Shown here: positions 8,520-16,425 of the stretch, piece by piece
How the letters are laid out: each line of letters opens with the position of its first letter
Numbering within the stretch: position 1 is the first letter of the stretch
Notes under the pieces: model-generated
What the model saw: the letters and a program-made list of their open reading frames with translations, nothing else
Told to the model about the DNA's origin: nothing
Databases searched by the model: none
Made by a program: the position numbers and the translations under genes
From: Streptococcus halotolerans
GTDB taxonomy: Bacteria > Bacillota > Bacilli > Lactobacillales > Streptococcaceae
Length of the DNA: 64,000 bases
NCBI RefSeq assembly: GCF_001598035.1
Contig: NZ_CP014835.1
Location: 558,001 to 622,000, forward strand
Direction: 5' to 3'

Positions 8520-8696
8520 TTAGCCCAAAAAGCGATAATAATCACAAACAACAGCCCACAAATCATTGTTATCATCGATAGCCATATAAGTCTTTGGAGA
8601 GAGATTCAAAATAAGCTCTGAATCGATGGCCTTAACAAATTTGAAATGTCTAGGACTCAAGTAGATTATCGGTTTATTAGGGACCAGAAACTTTAA
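8520..8696 (-). pseudogene. Remnant reading frame, possible DUF4238-type C-terminus
   Basis: A 58-codon frame without start codon is open between a TGA and a TAA. It reads like real protein (RHFKFVKAIDSELILNLSP then AIDDNNDLWAVVCDYYRF) and has a normal amino acid mix. The LSPK motif in such surroundings recalls the C-terminal part of DUF4238 proteins, but that is a weak match from memory. Lack of a start and the neighbouring IS remnant suggest a decayed gene. The rest of the 8,498-8,827 gap holds nothing I recognise. Confidence 0.35.
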
Positions 8697-8822
8697 TCAC
8701 AAAGATAGACAAGTCAAAGTGATATAAAAAAGCCAAACTATATCAAGAAAGGTTGATACAACTGTAAAATCTCTAATTTTTGAAAGTTAAAATATAAAGT
8801 AAACGTGCATCGATTTGCTTCC

Positions 8823-9158
8823 TTAGACTAACGAATCTGAGCAGTTTCTGCGACATATTGTTCGTAGTAAACTTTCTTTCCGTTGATTTGTTTAACTTGC
8901 CTGACAGTTCCACGCTTGAGTTCACGGTAGATGGTAGAGCGACTCCGGCTCAAACGTTTCGCAATTTCAGCTGGTTTCAATCCTTCTGAAAGATAGGCTT
9001 CCATTTTCCCACGTTCTGTTTCAGAAAGATGGTGATAGGTTTGTTTTGTGGTAGAATGATTAGTGGACATGTTCATATTTCCTTTATACTTTGTTTGGCG
9101 ACTTTAGTATATCAGAGGAACATGTCTTTTCTGTTGCACTTCATTTTACAACGCGAGG
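8823..9158 (-). mobile_element. Truncated IS30-family element (IS1239-like)
   Basis: It holds the transposase start plus the promoter-side end near 9130-9158. The distal two thirds and the other terminal repeat are missing. Borders are approximate. Confidence 0.6.
8828..9076 (-). pseudogene. IS30-family transposase, N-terminal fragment
   Basis: The 82 residues match the start of IS30/IS1239-type transposases: HHLSETERGKMEAYLSEG, then a helix-turn-helix (PAEIAKRLSRSRSTIYRELKRG). Full-length members have over 300 residues with a DDE domain; here the frame ends right after the YYEQYVAETAQ region. The ribosome site and upstream region (9077-9155) are kept, including TGTTGCACTTCATTTTACAA, which looks like the terminal repeat side of such elements. 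The fragment is inactive and dates an old insertion upstream of the glycosyltransferase genes. Confidence 0.85.
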
Positions 9159-9348
9159 ATAAATAATATTTCAAAAAACAAATAAAATGAACATTACATT
9201 TTGTATTCTGTTATGTATTTTATGTTAGAATATTATAGTTGAAGAACTTCTTATGAGTTAAATATCAATATTGAAATAAATTTTGATACGTGTTCACATT
9301 TATAAAACCTCATTTACCATAAAATAAAGTTAGAAAGAGAACATCTTA

Positions 9349-10284
9349 ATGGAAAAATTGAGCGTGGTCATTCCATGTTTTAATGAAGAACAGACCATAA
9401 AACCATTTATCAAAGCAATGATGAAGATTGAACAGGTAATGTCAAGGGAACTAATATTTGAGTATCTTTTTGTCAACGATGGTAGTAGCGATAAAACATT
9501 AGACGTCTTAAAGTCAGAAGCTAATTCAAAAGATAATATTAATTATTTATCGTTCTCTCGTAATTTTGGAAAAGAGAGCGCCCTATTAGCTGGTTTAGAA
9601 AAAGCAACTGGTGATTATATAACGGTTATGGATGTCGATCTCCAAGATCCACCAGAACTGCTTCCTAAAATGTACAACAAAATCAAAGAAGGTTACGATA
9701 TTGTTGGTACATATAGAAAAGATAGAGTAGGAGAGCCGCCTATTAGGTCATTCTTTAGTAAAATGTTCTATAAACTCATTAATAGCGTCTCAGATACTAA
9801 GATGGTTGAGGGTGCTAGAGATTATCGGTTAATGACGAGGCAAGTAGTGGATAGTGTGTTGGAGTTAAAGGAAGTCAATCGCTTTTCAAAAGGTTTATTT
9901 TCTTGGGTTGGCTATGATACAACTTATATCAGCTTTGACAATCGTGAGCGTGTTGCTGGTGAAACTTCATGGAGCTTTTGGTCTTTACTAAAATACTCAC
10001 TTGAAGGATTTATTAATTTTTCTGAAGCACTTTTAAATATAGCGACTGCAAGTGGCATTATATCTTTTATATCATCTATTGTTGGGATTGTATTTATCAT
10101 CATTCGTAAGCTAACGATTGGTGGTAGTGTTAATGGTTGGGCCAGTATGGTTGTGATGATGTTATTCATTGGAGGTATTCAACTACTTTGTTTAGGAATA
10201 TTAGGGAAATACATTTCAAAAATCTTTCTTGAAACGAAGAAAAGGCCAAGCTATTTCATCAAGGAGACAAATTTAGATGATTAA
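9349..10284 (+). CDS. GtrB/DPM1-like family 2 glycosyltransferase (polyprenyl-phosphate sugar synthase)
   Basis: This 311-residue enzyme likely moves a sugar from a nucleotide sugar to undecaprenyl phosphate on the inner membrane face. It begins with the GT2 pattern SVVIPCFNEEQTI, has NDGSSDKT, the metal-binding VMDVDLQDPPE near residue 95, and a RDYRLMTRQVVDS segment, then two C-terminal membrane helices typical of GtrB, CsbB and GacI. GAAAGAGA precedes ATG 9349. It overlaps by 8 bases the next gene for a multi-span GT-C-like protein that would use the lipid-linked sugar outside. Together they resemble systems that decorate cell-wall polysaccharide or teichoic acid. AT-rich sequence and flanking IS remnants suggest acquisition. 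The sugar is unknown. Confidence 0.87.
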   Translation: MEKLSVVIPCFNEEQTIKPFIKAMMKIEQVMSRELIFEYLFVNDGSSDKTLDVLKSEANSKDNINYLSFSRNFGKESALLAGLEKATGDYITVMDVDLQDPPELLPKMYNKIKEGYDIVGTYRKDRVGEPPIRSFFSKMFYKLINSVSDTKMVEGARDYRLMTRQVVDSVLELKEVNRFSKGLFSWVGYDTTYISFDNRERVAGETSWSFWSLLKYSLEGFINFSEALLNIATASGIISFISSIVGIVFIIIRKLTIGGSVNGWASMVVMMLFIGGIQLLCLGILGKYISKIFLETKKRPSYFIKETNLDD

Positions 10285-12142
10285 AAAAATCGCTACAAAT
10301 CCTGTACTAAGGTTAATTACTTTTTGTATATTGTCTCTGATTCCATTGCTTCCTTTTATTTCAAAAGGTGTTTTTCACATGGATTGGGATGCTTGGTTTC
10401 ATTTCTCTAGAATTTATGAAATCGCTCAGAATATACAACATGGTAAGTTAATTCCTGATGTTTCCTATTTTTCGTTTAATAATCATGGTTACGCTGTTAA
10501 TTTTTTCTATCCTTATTTCGTTAACTATCCTATAGCTTTATTATGGATGATTACAGGAAAGCCCGTAACAGCAGTTTTTATTTTTAATATACTATTTCAT
10601 CTATTGGGACTTGAGATAGCCTACAAAACATTTTATAAGCTAAGAAAAGATGATATTACTTCGTTTATATTTTCCATCATTTATATTTTTGGAATGAGTT
10701 CCTTCAATGTTCGATTGTTAAACATGGGGACTTACAATCAGCAAATTGCCTTCTTATTTTTACCTGTAGCAATTATAAGCATTTACGAAATGATTGCTGG
10801 AGACTATAAAAAGTGGGGTAAATCTGTTGTTACGAGTGTCTCTATAATAACGCTTACTCATCTCTTAACAACCTATCTTTTGGTGATTTATACATTACTA
10901 TTATTACTATTCACTAGTTTATTTAAATATAAAACTTTTAATTTAAAAAGAACGTTTAATTGGCTTATTAGCACTATTATTATAAGTTTACTGACATTAT
11001 TGTTTATCGTACCTCTAATTGAACAGAAAAAAGCAAATGATTGGTTAGATGTTCCTGCTATGAATTTAGGTTCAAATGGTATTATTAGCAATAGTGCTAG
11101 TAAAGTAACTCTTTTTAGTCGTTTAACAGCAGCACTTAATTTTGAAGACATAATCATTTTTGTTTTTATAGTCGTCTTGATTTTTGCGGTTTATAATCGA
11201 TTGATTGATTCTCAAAGCAAGATCTTACTGTGGGGAATTGCTGGTGTTGCTATTTTACAATCGAATTTGATTCCATATTATTATATTGAAAAATTTAGTT
11301 TCATTGATATGATTCAATTCCTGAATCGTTTTGATATTTTTTTCTATACTTTTATTGCCTTATTCATAGCTATAATTTTTCAAAACACATCTATTCACCA
11401 CACGATTGACCATAAAAAACTAGTCATGTTAACATTGTGTCTATATTTGCTATTTTGTAGTCAAAACTTTAACAAAGAAAAAAATATTTTAAGTGGTGAC
11501 ATTTCTGAGTTTGATAAGATAAGCTATTTTGGAACAAATGATAATGTTCTGAAAGGTCTATCTAATAGTAATTTTGGTTATTTTGACGCTGATGCGGGGA
11601 AAGGCTATTATCGTATTAATGGTTTCATGGACTATCGTACAAAGCAACAAATTAAACGCATACCTAGTCCTAACGAAAAACATAAGTTCAATATTGATAG
11701 TAGCAGTTATAAAATAAAAAATAAAGACTCATATGCACCTATTATAAATTTTGGAGCTGACTATCTTGTATCTACTAACGATCTCATCGAGAACGCTGTT
11801 TATTTTGATGGTAGTAGGAGTTTTAAAAAATTCAATCAAAAGAATCTTAAATTTATTGTCAAAGATATTCCTAGAGATACTAAAATAGTTCGTACTCCAA
11901 TTACATATTTAAAAGGTTTTAAAGTAGAAGATACCAAAGGGAATAACTTAGTTAGTTATAAAGATCAAGATGGCTGGTTAGCTATTAAAAAACCAAATGA
12001 CTCTAAAGTAATTATCACTTACGAAAAAACGCTATTGCATAAAATGTCAATTATTATTTCAGGTGCAACATGGTTAGTATTGCTAATTGCAAATTTAAAA
12101 TTGAAGAGAAAATCAATATATAAAAGAACTCAAAGGGACTAG
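10277..12142 (+). CDS. GT-C-like polytopic membrane glycosyltransferase
   Basis: The 621-residue protein has about eleven to thirteen membrane segments and a C-terminal external part of roughly 200 residues. Near residue 37 it has MDWDAWFHFSRIYEIA, an acidic loop-1 motif as in GT-C transferases and in the membrane family annotated as 6-pyruvoyl-tetrahydropterin synthase-related. Such proteins transfer sugars from polyprenyl-phosphate carriers on the outer face. Its overlap with the GtrB-like gene supports that. No flippase of GtrA type is visible beside it. The stop TAG is directly followed by the target duplication of an ISL3 remnant, so the insertion just missed the gene. Function beyond this is not readable. 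Confidence 0.72.
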   Translation: MIKKIATNPVLRLITFCILSLIPLLPFISKGVFHMDWDAWFHFSRIYEIAQNIQHGKLIPDVSYFSFNNHGYAVNFFYPYFVNYPIALLWMITGKPVTAVFIFNILFHLLGLEIAYKTFYKLRKDDITSFIFSIIYIFGMSSFNVRLLNMGTYNQQIAFLFLPVAIISIYEMIAGDYKKWGKSVVTSVSIITLTHLLTTYLLVIYTLLLLLFTSLFKYKTFNLKRTFNWLISTIIISLLTLLFIVPLIEQKKANDWLDVPAMNLGSNGIISNSASKVTLFSRLTAALNFEDIIIFVFIVVLIFAVYNRLIDSQSKILLWGIAGVAILQSNLIPYYYIEKFSFIDMIQFLNRFDIFFYTFIALFIAIIFQNTSIHHTIDHKKLVMLTLCLYLLFCSQNFNKEKNILSGDISEFDKISYFGTNDNVLKGLSNSNFGYFDADAGKGYYRINGFMDYRTKQQIKRIPSPNEKHKFNIDSSSYKIKNKDSYAPIINFGADYLVSTNDLIENAVYFDGSRSFKKFNQKNLKFIVKDIPRDTKIVRTPITYLKGFKVEDTKGNNLVSYKDQDGWLAIKKPNDSKVIITYEKTLLHKMSIIISGATWLVLLIANLKLKRKSIYKRTQRD

Positions 12143-12150
12143 AGATTAGT

Positions 12151-12768
12151 GGCTCATTGTCAACTGTAGTGGGTTGACTTATAGCTAACACCGAGAGAGG
12201 ACCTGTTTGGTCTTCTCTTTTGTTGTGTTCAAAGCAAGATAAATCCTTTTTTTGAAGTTTTCATCTTCCTAAAGCCAAAAGCATTTCGCTTAATGACTTT
12301 AATAAGGTTGTTGGTGGCCTCTAGTTTGGCATTGGAATAAGGTAGTTTCAGGGCATTAATAATCTTCTCTTTGTCTTTTAGAAAGGTTGACAAGACGGTC
12401 TTATAGATAAGATGGACCTGTTTGATGGTATCAGAAATGAGATCAAAGAAGTATTTCTCTTGCTTTTCTTGGAAATGAAAGAGCAGGCATTGGAAGAGGT
12501 CATAGTGGTAGCGTCGTTCATCAGAGTAGCTCAAAAGACGTTGCACAATCTCTTGATTGGTCAAGTGCATGCGAAAAGTCGTAGGTACTGAACATATCCA
12601 TGGTGATGACTTTGACACGACTGCGCACCTTGTGAGAATACCGCAAAAAATGATTTCTTGAGTGGTTTAGTCGCTTTTCATTATAAATCATATGGGACTT
12701 TTTTGCTATATTCAAAAAGACTCCATAATCTCCGAGGGGAATTTACCCACTACAGAAATTATAGAGCC
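12151..12768 (-). mobile_element. Internally deleted ISL3-family element with 8-bp target duplication
   Basis: Terminal inverted repeats of about 24 bp, GGCTCATTGTCAACTGTAG at 12151 and its partner ending 12768 (sharing GGCTC and CTGTAGTGGGT), bound a 618-bp element. The flanks AGATTAGT at 12143-12150 and 12769-12776 are identical, the 8-bp duplication expected for ISL3 elements. Full elements are about 1.4 kb, so more than half is gone by internal deletion while both ends stayed. Confidence 0.88.
12229..12715 (-). pseudogene. ISL3-family transposase remnant, deleted and frameshifted
   Basis: Two overlapping frames carry parts of one ISL3 (IS204/IS1001) transposase. The upstream part (12521-12715) keeps RSRVKVITMDMFSTYDF, with the first catalytic aspartate region. 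The downstream part (12229-12618) keeps the C-terminus with KLPYSNAKLEATNNLIKVIK and RNAFGFRKMKTSKKG. The N-terminal zinc-finger part is missing and a frame change joins the rest. It cannot make an active enzyme but its ends might still be moved by a full copy elsewhere. Confidence 0.88.
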
Positions 12769-12927
12769 AGATTAGTTTACTCTAAACCCTTTGAGTTCTT
12801 TATTTTCAAGACATGTTGAAAGACATTTATATTGTAATAAACGTCTACCTATACCTAATGAATCGGTTACACTAAACTAGACAGAATTTATAAAGTGTTC
12901 TATAGTAATCAAAAACAGGAGAAATGT

Positions 12928-12978
12928 ATGTCTAGAAGAGTACGTCGTCAATTCACTTTAAATTTAGTTCTAAAATAA
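12928..12978 (+). pseudogene. IS3-family OrfA N-terminal fragment
   Basis: A 16-codon frame starting MSRRVRRQFT follows a good ribosome site (AGGAG). This start is characteristic of OrfA of IS861-like IS3 elements. The frame breaks off after it, so only the first bases of the element remain. It lies about 55 bases before dif. Confidence 0.55.
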
Positions 12979-13032
12979 GCGATAGACAAGAAAATGATAA
13001 TGCTGTCCATAGTTAGTGTTGTCTCTACAAAC

Positions 13033-13063
13033 ATCTTTCCGAAAAACTGTAATTTTCTTGAAA
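13033..13063 (+). other. dif site (dif-SL type) for XerS
   Basis: The 31-bp sequence begins ATCTTTCCGAAAAACTG, continues TAATTTTCTTGAAA, and closely matches the streptococcal/lactococcal dif-SL as I recall it. It lies 58 bases upstream of the xerS start, the usual place. XerS and the FtsK pump resolve chromosome dimers here. The switch of gene orientation at this point agrees with a replication terminus. Confidence 0.85.
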
Positions 13064-13086
13064 AATGTCTAGGAATGTGTTATACT
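13058..13086 (+). promoter_or_regulatory. xerS promoter overlapping dif
   Basis: -35 TTGAAA (13058-13063), 17-base spacer, extended -10 TGTTATACT with TATACT at 13081-13086. The -35 box is the last six bases of dif. Confidence 0.75.
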
Positions 13087-13120
13087 CCTATTTATAGAAA
13101 TAAAGGAAATAATGCTGTCT

Positions 13121-14191
13121 ATGAAACGTGAATTGTTACTAGAAAAAATTGAAGAACTTAAAAATATCATGCCTTGGTTTGTCTTGGAATATTATCAATC
13201 AAAATTAGCGGTGCCTTATAGTTTTACGACTCTATACGAATATCTCAAAGAATACCGTCGGTTTTTCGAGTGGTTAATAGAATCCGGGATTTCGGATGCT
13301 GATCAATTGGCTAATATTGAGTTATCTGTTTTAGAGCATTTAACCAAAAAAGATATGGAGTCCTTTGTTCTGTATTTGCGCGAACGTCCCTCTCTTAATA
13401 CTTATTCAACAAAACAAGGCGTCTCACAGACTACTATAAACCGCACTTTGTCAGCCTTATCCAGCCTTTTTAAATACTTGACTGAGGAAGTTGAAAACGA
13501 TCACGGAGAACCTTATTTTTATCGAAATGTGATGAAAAAGGTTGCCACAAAGAAGAAAAAAGAAACTTTGGCCTCCAGGGCAGAGAATATTAAACAAAAA
13601 CTTTTTCTTGGCGATGAAACCATGGCATTTTTAGAATATGTAGATTGTGAATATGAAAACAAACTTTCTAATCGTGCCAAATCATCTTTCCGAAAAAATA
13701 AGGAACGAGATTTAGCCATTATAGCACTACTTCTAGCTTCTGGCGTCCGTCTATCAGAAGCTGTTAATCTTGATTTAAAGGATTTGAACCTCAATATGAT
13801 GGTTATCGAAGTGACCCGAAAAGGCGGTAAACGTGATTCAGTCAATGTCGCTGGATTTGCTAAGCCGTACCTTGATGCTTATCTTAACGTTCGTAAACAC
13901 CGCTATAAAGCTGAAAAACAAGATACTGCCCTATTTCTGACGGAATATCGGGGCATTCCTAACCGAATCGATGCTTCAAGCATTGAAAAAATGGTCGCCA
14001 AATATTCCCAAGACTTTAAAATAAGGGTGACACCTCATAAACTGCGTCATACCCTCGCTACACGATTATACGAGACTACTAAATCACAAGTTTTGGTCAG
14101 TCATCAGCTGGGCCATGCCTCGACCCAAGTCACCGATCTTTATACACATATCGTTAATGATGAGCAAAAAAATGCTTTAGACAAATTATAG
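13121..14191 (+). CDS. xerS: Tyrosine recombinase XerS
   Basis: XerS alone does the job of XerC and XerD in streptococci: it cuts and joins DNA at dif-SL to resolve chromosome dimers. The 356-residue form from ATG 13121 equals the usual XerS length and begins with [14 protein letters not shown]; an in-frame ATG 9 bases upstream sits closer to AAAGGA and cannot be excluded. The N-terminal core-binding domain ([19 protein letters not shown]) is followed by the catalytic domain with Arg210 (SGVRLSE), the TRKGG lysine strand, His306-Arg309 (HKLRH), His332 (LGHAS) and nucleophile Tyr341 (DLYTH). All catalytic residues are present. It is flanked by its own target site. Confidence 0.96.
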   Translation: MKRELLLEKIEELKNIMPWFVLEYYQSKLAVPYSFTTLYEYLKEYRRFFEWLIESGISDADQLANIELSVLEHLTKKDMESFVLYLRERPSLNTYSTKQGVSQTTINRTLSALSSLFKYLTEEVENDHGEPYFYRNVMKKVATKKKKETLASRAENIKQKLFLGDETMAFLEYVDCEYENKLSNRAKSSFRKNKERDLAIIALLLASGVRLSEAVNLDLKDLNLNMMVIEVTRKGGKRDSVNVAGFAKPYLDAYLNVRKHRYKAEKQDTALFLTEYRGIPNRIDASSIEKMVAKYSQDFKIRVTPHKLRHTLATRLYETTKSQVLVSHQLGHASTQVTDLYTHIVNDEQKNALDKL

Positions 14192-14202
14192 TGACACAAA
14201 AT

Positions 14203-14251
14203 AAAAAACAAACTGACATCTATTTTTTAACAGGCTGTTAGTTTGTTTTTT
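14203..14251 (+). terminator. xerS terminator
   Basis: AAAAAACAAACTGACA pairs with TGTTAGTTTGTTTTTT with one G-T pair, giving a 16-bp stem ending in a T-run. Confidence 0.8.
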
Positions 14252-14772
14252 CAATGAATAATTTTACGTAATTTTATTTATGTAAATTTACTTCAACTGT
14301 CACCATTATGAAATACACATTGATATCAAGTTAGCTGCAAACACCACAGAAAGTCAATTTTTTTGACAACTGCTTCTTCTCTTTTCAATACTCAAATAGC
14401 CGTTTCAGCAATATTTGTCACCATTGATCATAGCATTTTTAAGAAAGATCAACATCTATTCCTCAAAAATGCTATACCAAACAAGGTCAATGACCTAAAA
14501 CATTAGCGATAGTCTTATGATTGACTAATGTTTTAAGGACCAATAGATTAGCTAGTAACTGCTGATGCTTCATATTCTTTAACCTTTCATGGCTATAATC
14601 TTTCTTTTAAGAACAATGAAATGAAGCGACATTCGCCAAACATGATAGCATTCCTACATACAATATTCACTAAACGGTCGTAATGCAACTCAAAAAAGTA
14701 GGAAGTCCTAAAGACCATGATAGAAGCTGATTCTAAGATGCTTAATAGTTTACATAATTATATTTACGTAAA
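14252..14772. other. Gene-free, hairpin-rich region between xerS and nsrK
   Basis: No convincing gene is seen. It holds four inverted repeats: palindromes at 14263-14286 and 14744-14777 of one shared type, 14430-14475 (ATAGCATTTTT arms) and 14497-14534 (AAAACATTAG arms). A 28-codon frame on the - strand (14487-14573, starting MKHQQLLANLLVL) has a modest ribosome site but overlaps a hairpin; I would not call it a gene. Confidence 0.5.
14263..14286. repeat. Palindrome TTTACGTAA-N6-TTATGTAAA, copy 1
   Basis: 9-bp arms with one mismatch around a 6-base AT spacer. The same design occurs at 14744 and 23530. Confidence 0.7.
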
Positions 14773-14777
14773 CTATT
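14744..14777. repeat. Palindrome AATAGTTTACATAA-N6-TTACGTAAACTATT, copy 2
   Basis: 14-bp arms with one mismatch and 6-base spacer. It overlaps the stop codon of the nsrK-like kinase gene (TAG at 14773-14775). Confidence 0.75.
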
Positions 14778-15717
14778 TATTTTTTGTTAGCAACACCGTG
14801 GTGCCTTGATCAATTTGACTACTTATCTCGATATCAAAACTTAATTTATCTAAAATCTGCTTGGTCATGTACAGACCTAGCCCAGTAGCTTTTTCATGCT
14901 CATGACCATTAAAACCTGTAAACCCCTGTTCGAATAAACGTGGAACATCTTCTGGGAGTATTCCTATACCAAAATCTTGTATTTCAATACTTTGTTCCTT
15001 TATAATGATTCTTATTTCAGATTCGGATGTGCTATACTTTATGGCATTATCGATCACTTGAGATAAACAAAAGCCTAACCACTTGATATCAGTGATAACT
15101 TCTGAATCACCCATCAGACTAATCTGTATTTTTTTAGCAATACATTGGCTGCTAAATGTCTTAATAACGGAGCTAACACAGGCTTTTAATGATACCTTGG
15201 TAAAACGATAATCATCATTTTCTCGCTTATATTTAAGATATGACAAGAGATTATTGAGGTCATTTTCTAAACGAAAAACTTGCTCTTGAAGTTCTTGCTT
15301 GTTCATTTGATTGGTTTGAAACATTAAAGACATTGCTGATATAGGGATTTTCATTTGATGTGACCACATCTTAATCAAACCTTCTAAATCATCTTGCTCT
15401 CTTTTAATGTCCAGGACTTGCTGCGCTTCTGCGGCTACCATACGATTGACAAGAGCAGTATAAGCTTCATCCAATGGCAATTGAGCTTTTGGTAAATCCT
15501 CAACAGCTTTTAAGGTTTCTAAAGTCAATACTTTGCGCTTGAATGACTGATAGCTTATAATTATCCAAGACACTAGAAACACTAAATTAATAGCTAAACT
15601 AAGAAGAAAATAAGTCTGGGGTAGATGGTAAAGGTAAAACATGAGGTGGTAGGTAAGAGTTGTCTGAAAATACAGGGCATACCAAGGCCAATACTCTCTA
15701 AAATAGCTTAGTATCAT
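14773..15717 (-). CDS. nsrK: BceS/NsrK-like intramembrane-sensing histidine kinase
   Basis: The 314-residue kinase has two membrane segments joined by only a few residues, so it has no external sensor domain; such kinases get their signal from a BceB-type permease. The phosphorylated histidine is in WSHQMKIPISAMS. The ATPase part shows the N box (QVIDNAIKYS), G1 (DFGIGI), the F-box region RLFEQGFTG and G2 (GLGLYMTKQIL). Its start overlaps the regulator stop by 4 bases. With the transporter and the S41 protease upstream it forms an nsr-type lantibiotic resistance operon, the basis for the symbol. Confidence 0.85.
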   Translation of the reverse strand: MILSYFREYWPWYALYFQTTLTYHLMFYLYHLPQTYFLLSLAINLVFLVSWIIISYQSFKRKVLTLETLKAVEDLPKAQLPLDEAYTALVNRMVAAEAQQVLDIKREQDDLEGLIKMWSHQMKIPISAMSLMFQTNQMNKQELQEQVFRLENDLNNLLSYLKYKRENDDYRFTKVSLKACVSSVIKTFSSQCIAKKIQISLMGDSEVITDIKWLGFCLSQVIDNAIKYSTSESEIRIIIKEQSIEIQDFGIGILPEDVPRLFEQGFTGFNGHEHEKATGLGLYMTKQILDKLSFDIEISSQIDQGTTVLLTKNK

Positions 15718-16382
15718 TTAAGAAAATACCCCACACCTCTAGCCGTATGAATATGATCAAAACCAATACTCTTTAGCTTTTTACGAAGACGAGTCATATT
15801 GACATTTAAGGTATTGTGATCAATAAAACTGTCATCTTGCCAGAGTCTTTCTAGAAAATCTTCCTTAGCGATCACTTGCTGATCATGGGTCATTAGGATT
15901 CGTAAAATTTTAGCTTCTGTGGGAGACAGGTCGATACTTTCATGTTGTTCTGACACAACTGTGCCATCTGCCAATAACTCATAGCCAGCGAAGGAGAGCT
16001 CTTCTTGGTTGAATTGTTTGCTTCTTCGTAAAAAAGCTGAGATTTTTGCCTCTAAGATGTTTAATGAGAATGGTTTTGAGATAAAATCATCACCTCCCAT
16101 ATTAAGCGCCATGACAGCATCCATATCATCATTACTAGAAGAAATAAAAATAATAGGTACCGTCATGCTTTTACGGATTTCGCTAGTCCAATAAAAACCA
16201 TTAAAAAATGGCAAAGTGATATCCATCAGAATGACATCCGGCTGTATGCTCTCAACTTCCTGCTTGATATCTCGAAAATTGGTAACTGCATAGACTTGAT
16301 AATAATTTGAAAAATGCTGTTTGAGAAGAGTGACAATGGTCATGTCATCCTCAATAATATAAAGTTTATCTTGCTTGTCCAT
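15714..16382 (-). CDS. nsrR: BceR/NsrR-like OmpR-family response regulator
   Basis: The 222-residue regulator has a receiver domain with the phosphorylated Asp in ILMDITLPFF (about residue 53) and KPFSLNILEAK, then a winged helix with LSPTEAKILRILM and the ending HTARGVGYFLK. It should bind the palindrome upstream of the nsr gene and switch on the protease and transporter when peptide antibiotics are sensed. It lies 43 bases after the permease gene. Confidence 0.87.
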   Translation of the reverse strand: MDKQDKLYIIEDDMTIVTLLKQHFSNYYQVYAVTNFRDIKQEVESIQPDVILMDITLPFFNGFYWTSEIRKSMTVPIIFISSSNDDMDAVMALNMGGDDFISKPFSLNILEAKISAFLRRSKQFNQEELSFAGYELLADGTVVSEQHESIDLSPTEAKILRILMTHDQQVIAKEDFLERLWQDDSFIDHNTLNVNMTRLRKKLKSIGFDHIHTARGVGYFLK

Positions 16383-16425
16383 AGGATTATTTTAGCAAAA
16401 AAGCGGCGAAAAATCGCCACTTTGC

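Noticed and set aside
14487..14573. 28-codon frame starting MKHQQLLANLLVL as a signalling peptide gene
   Set aside because: Ribosome site is weak, it overlaps a perfect hairpin, and no regulator gene of Rgg type is adjacent.
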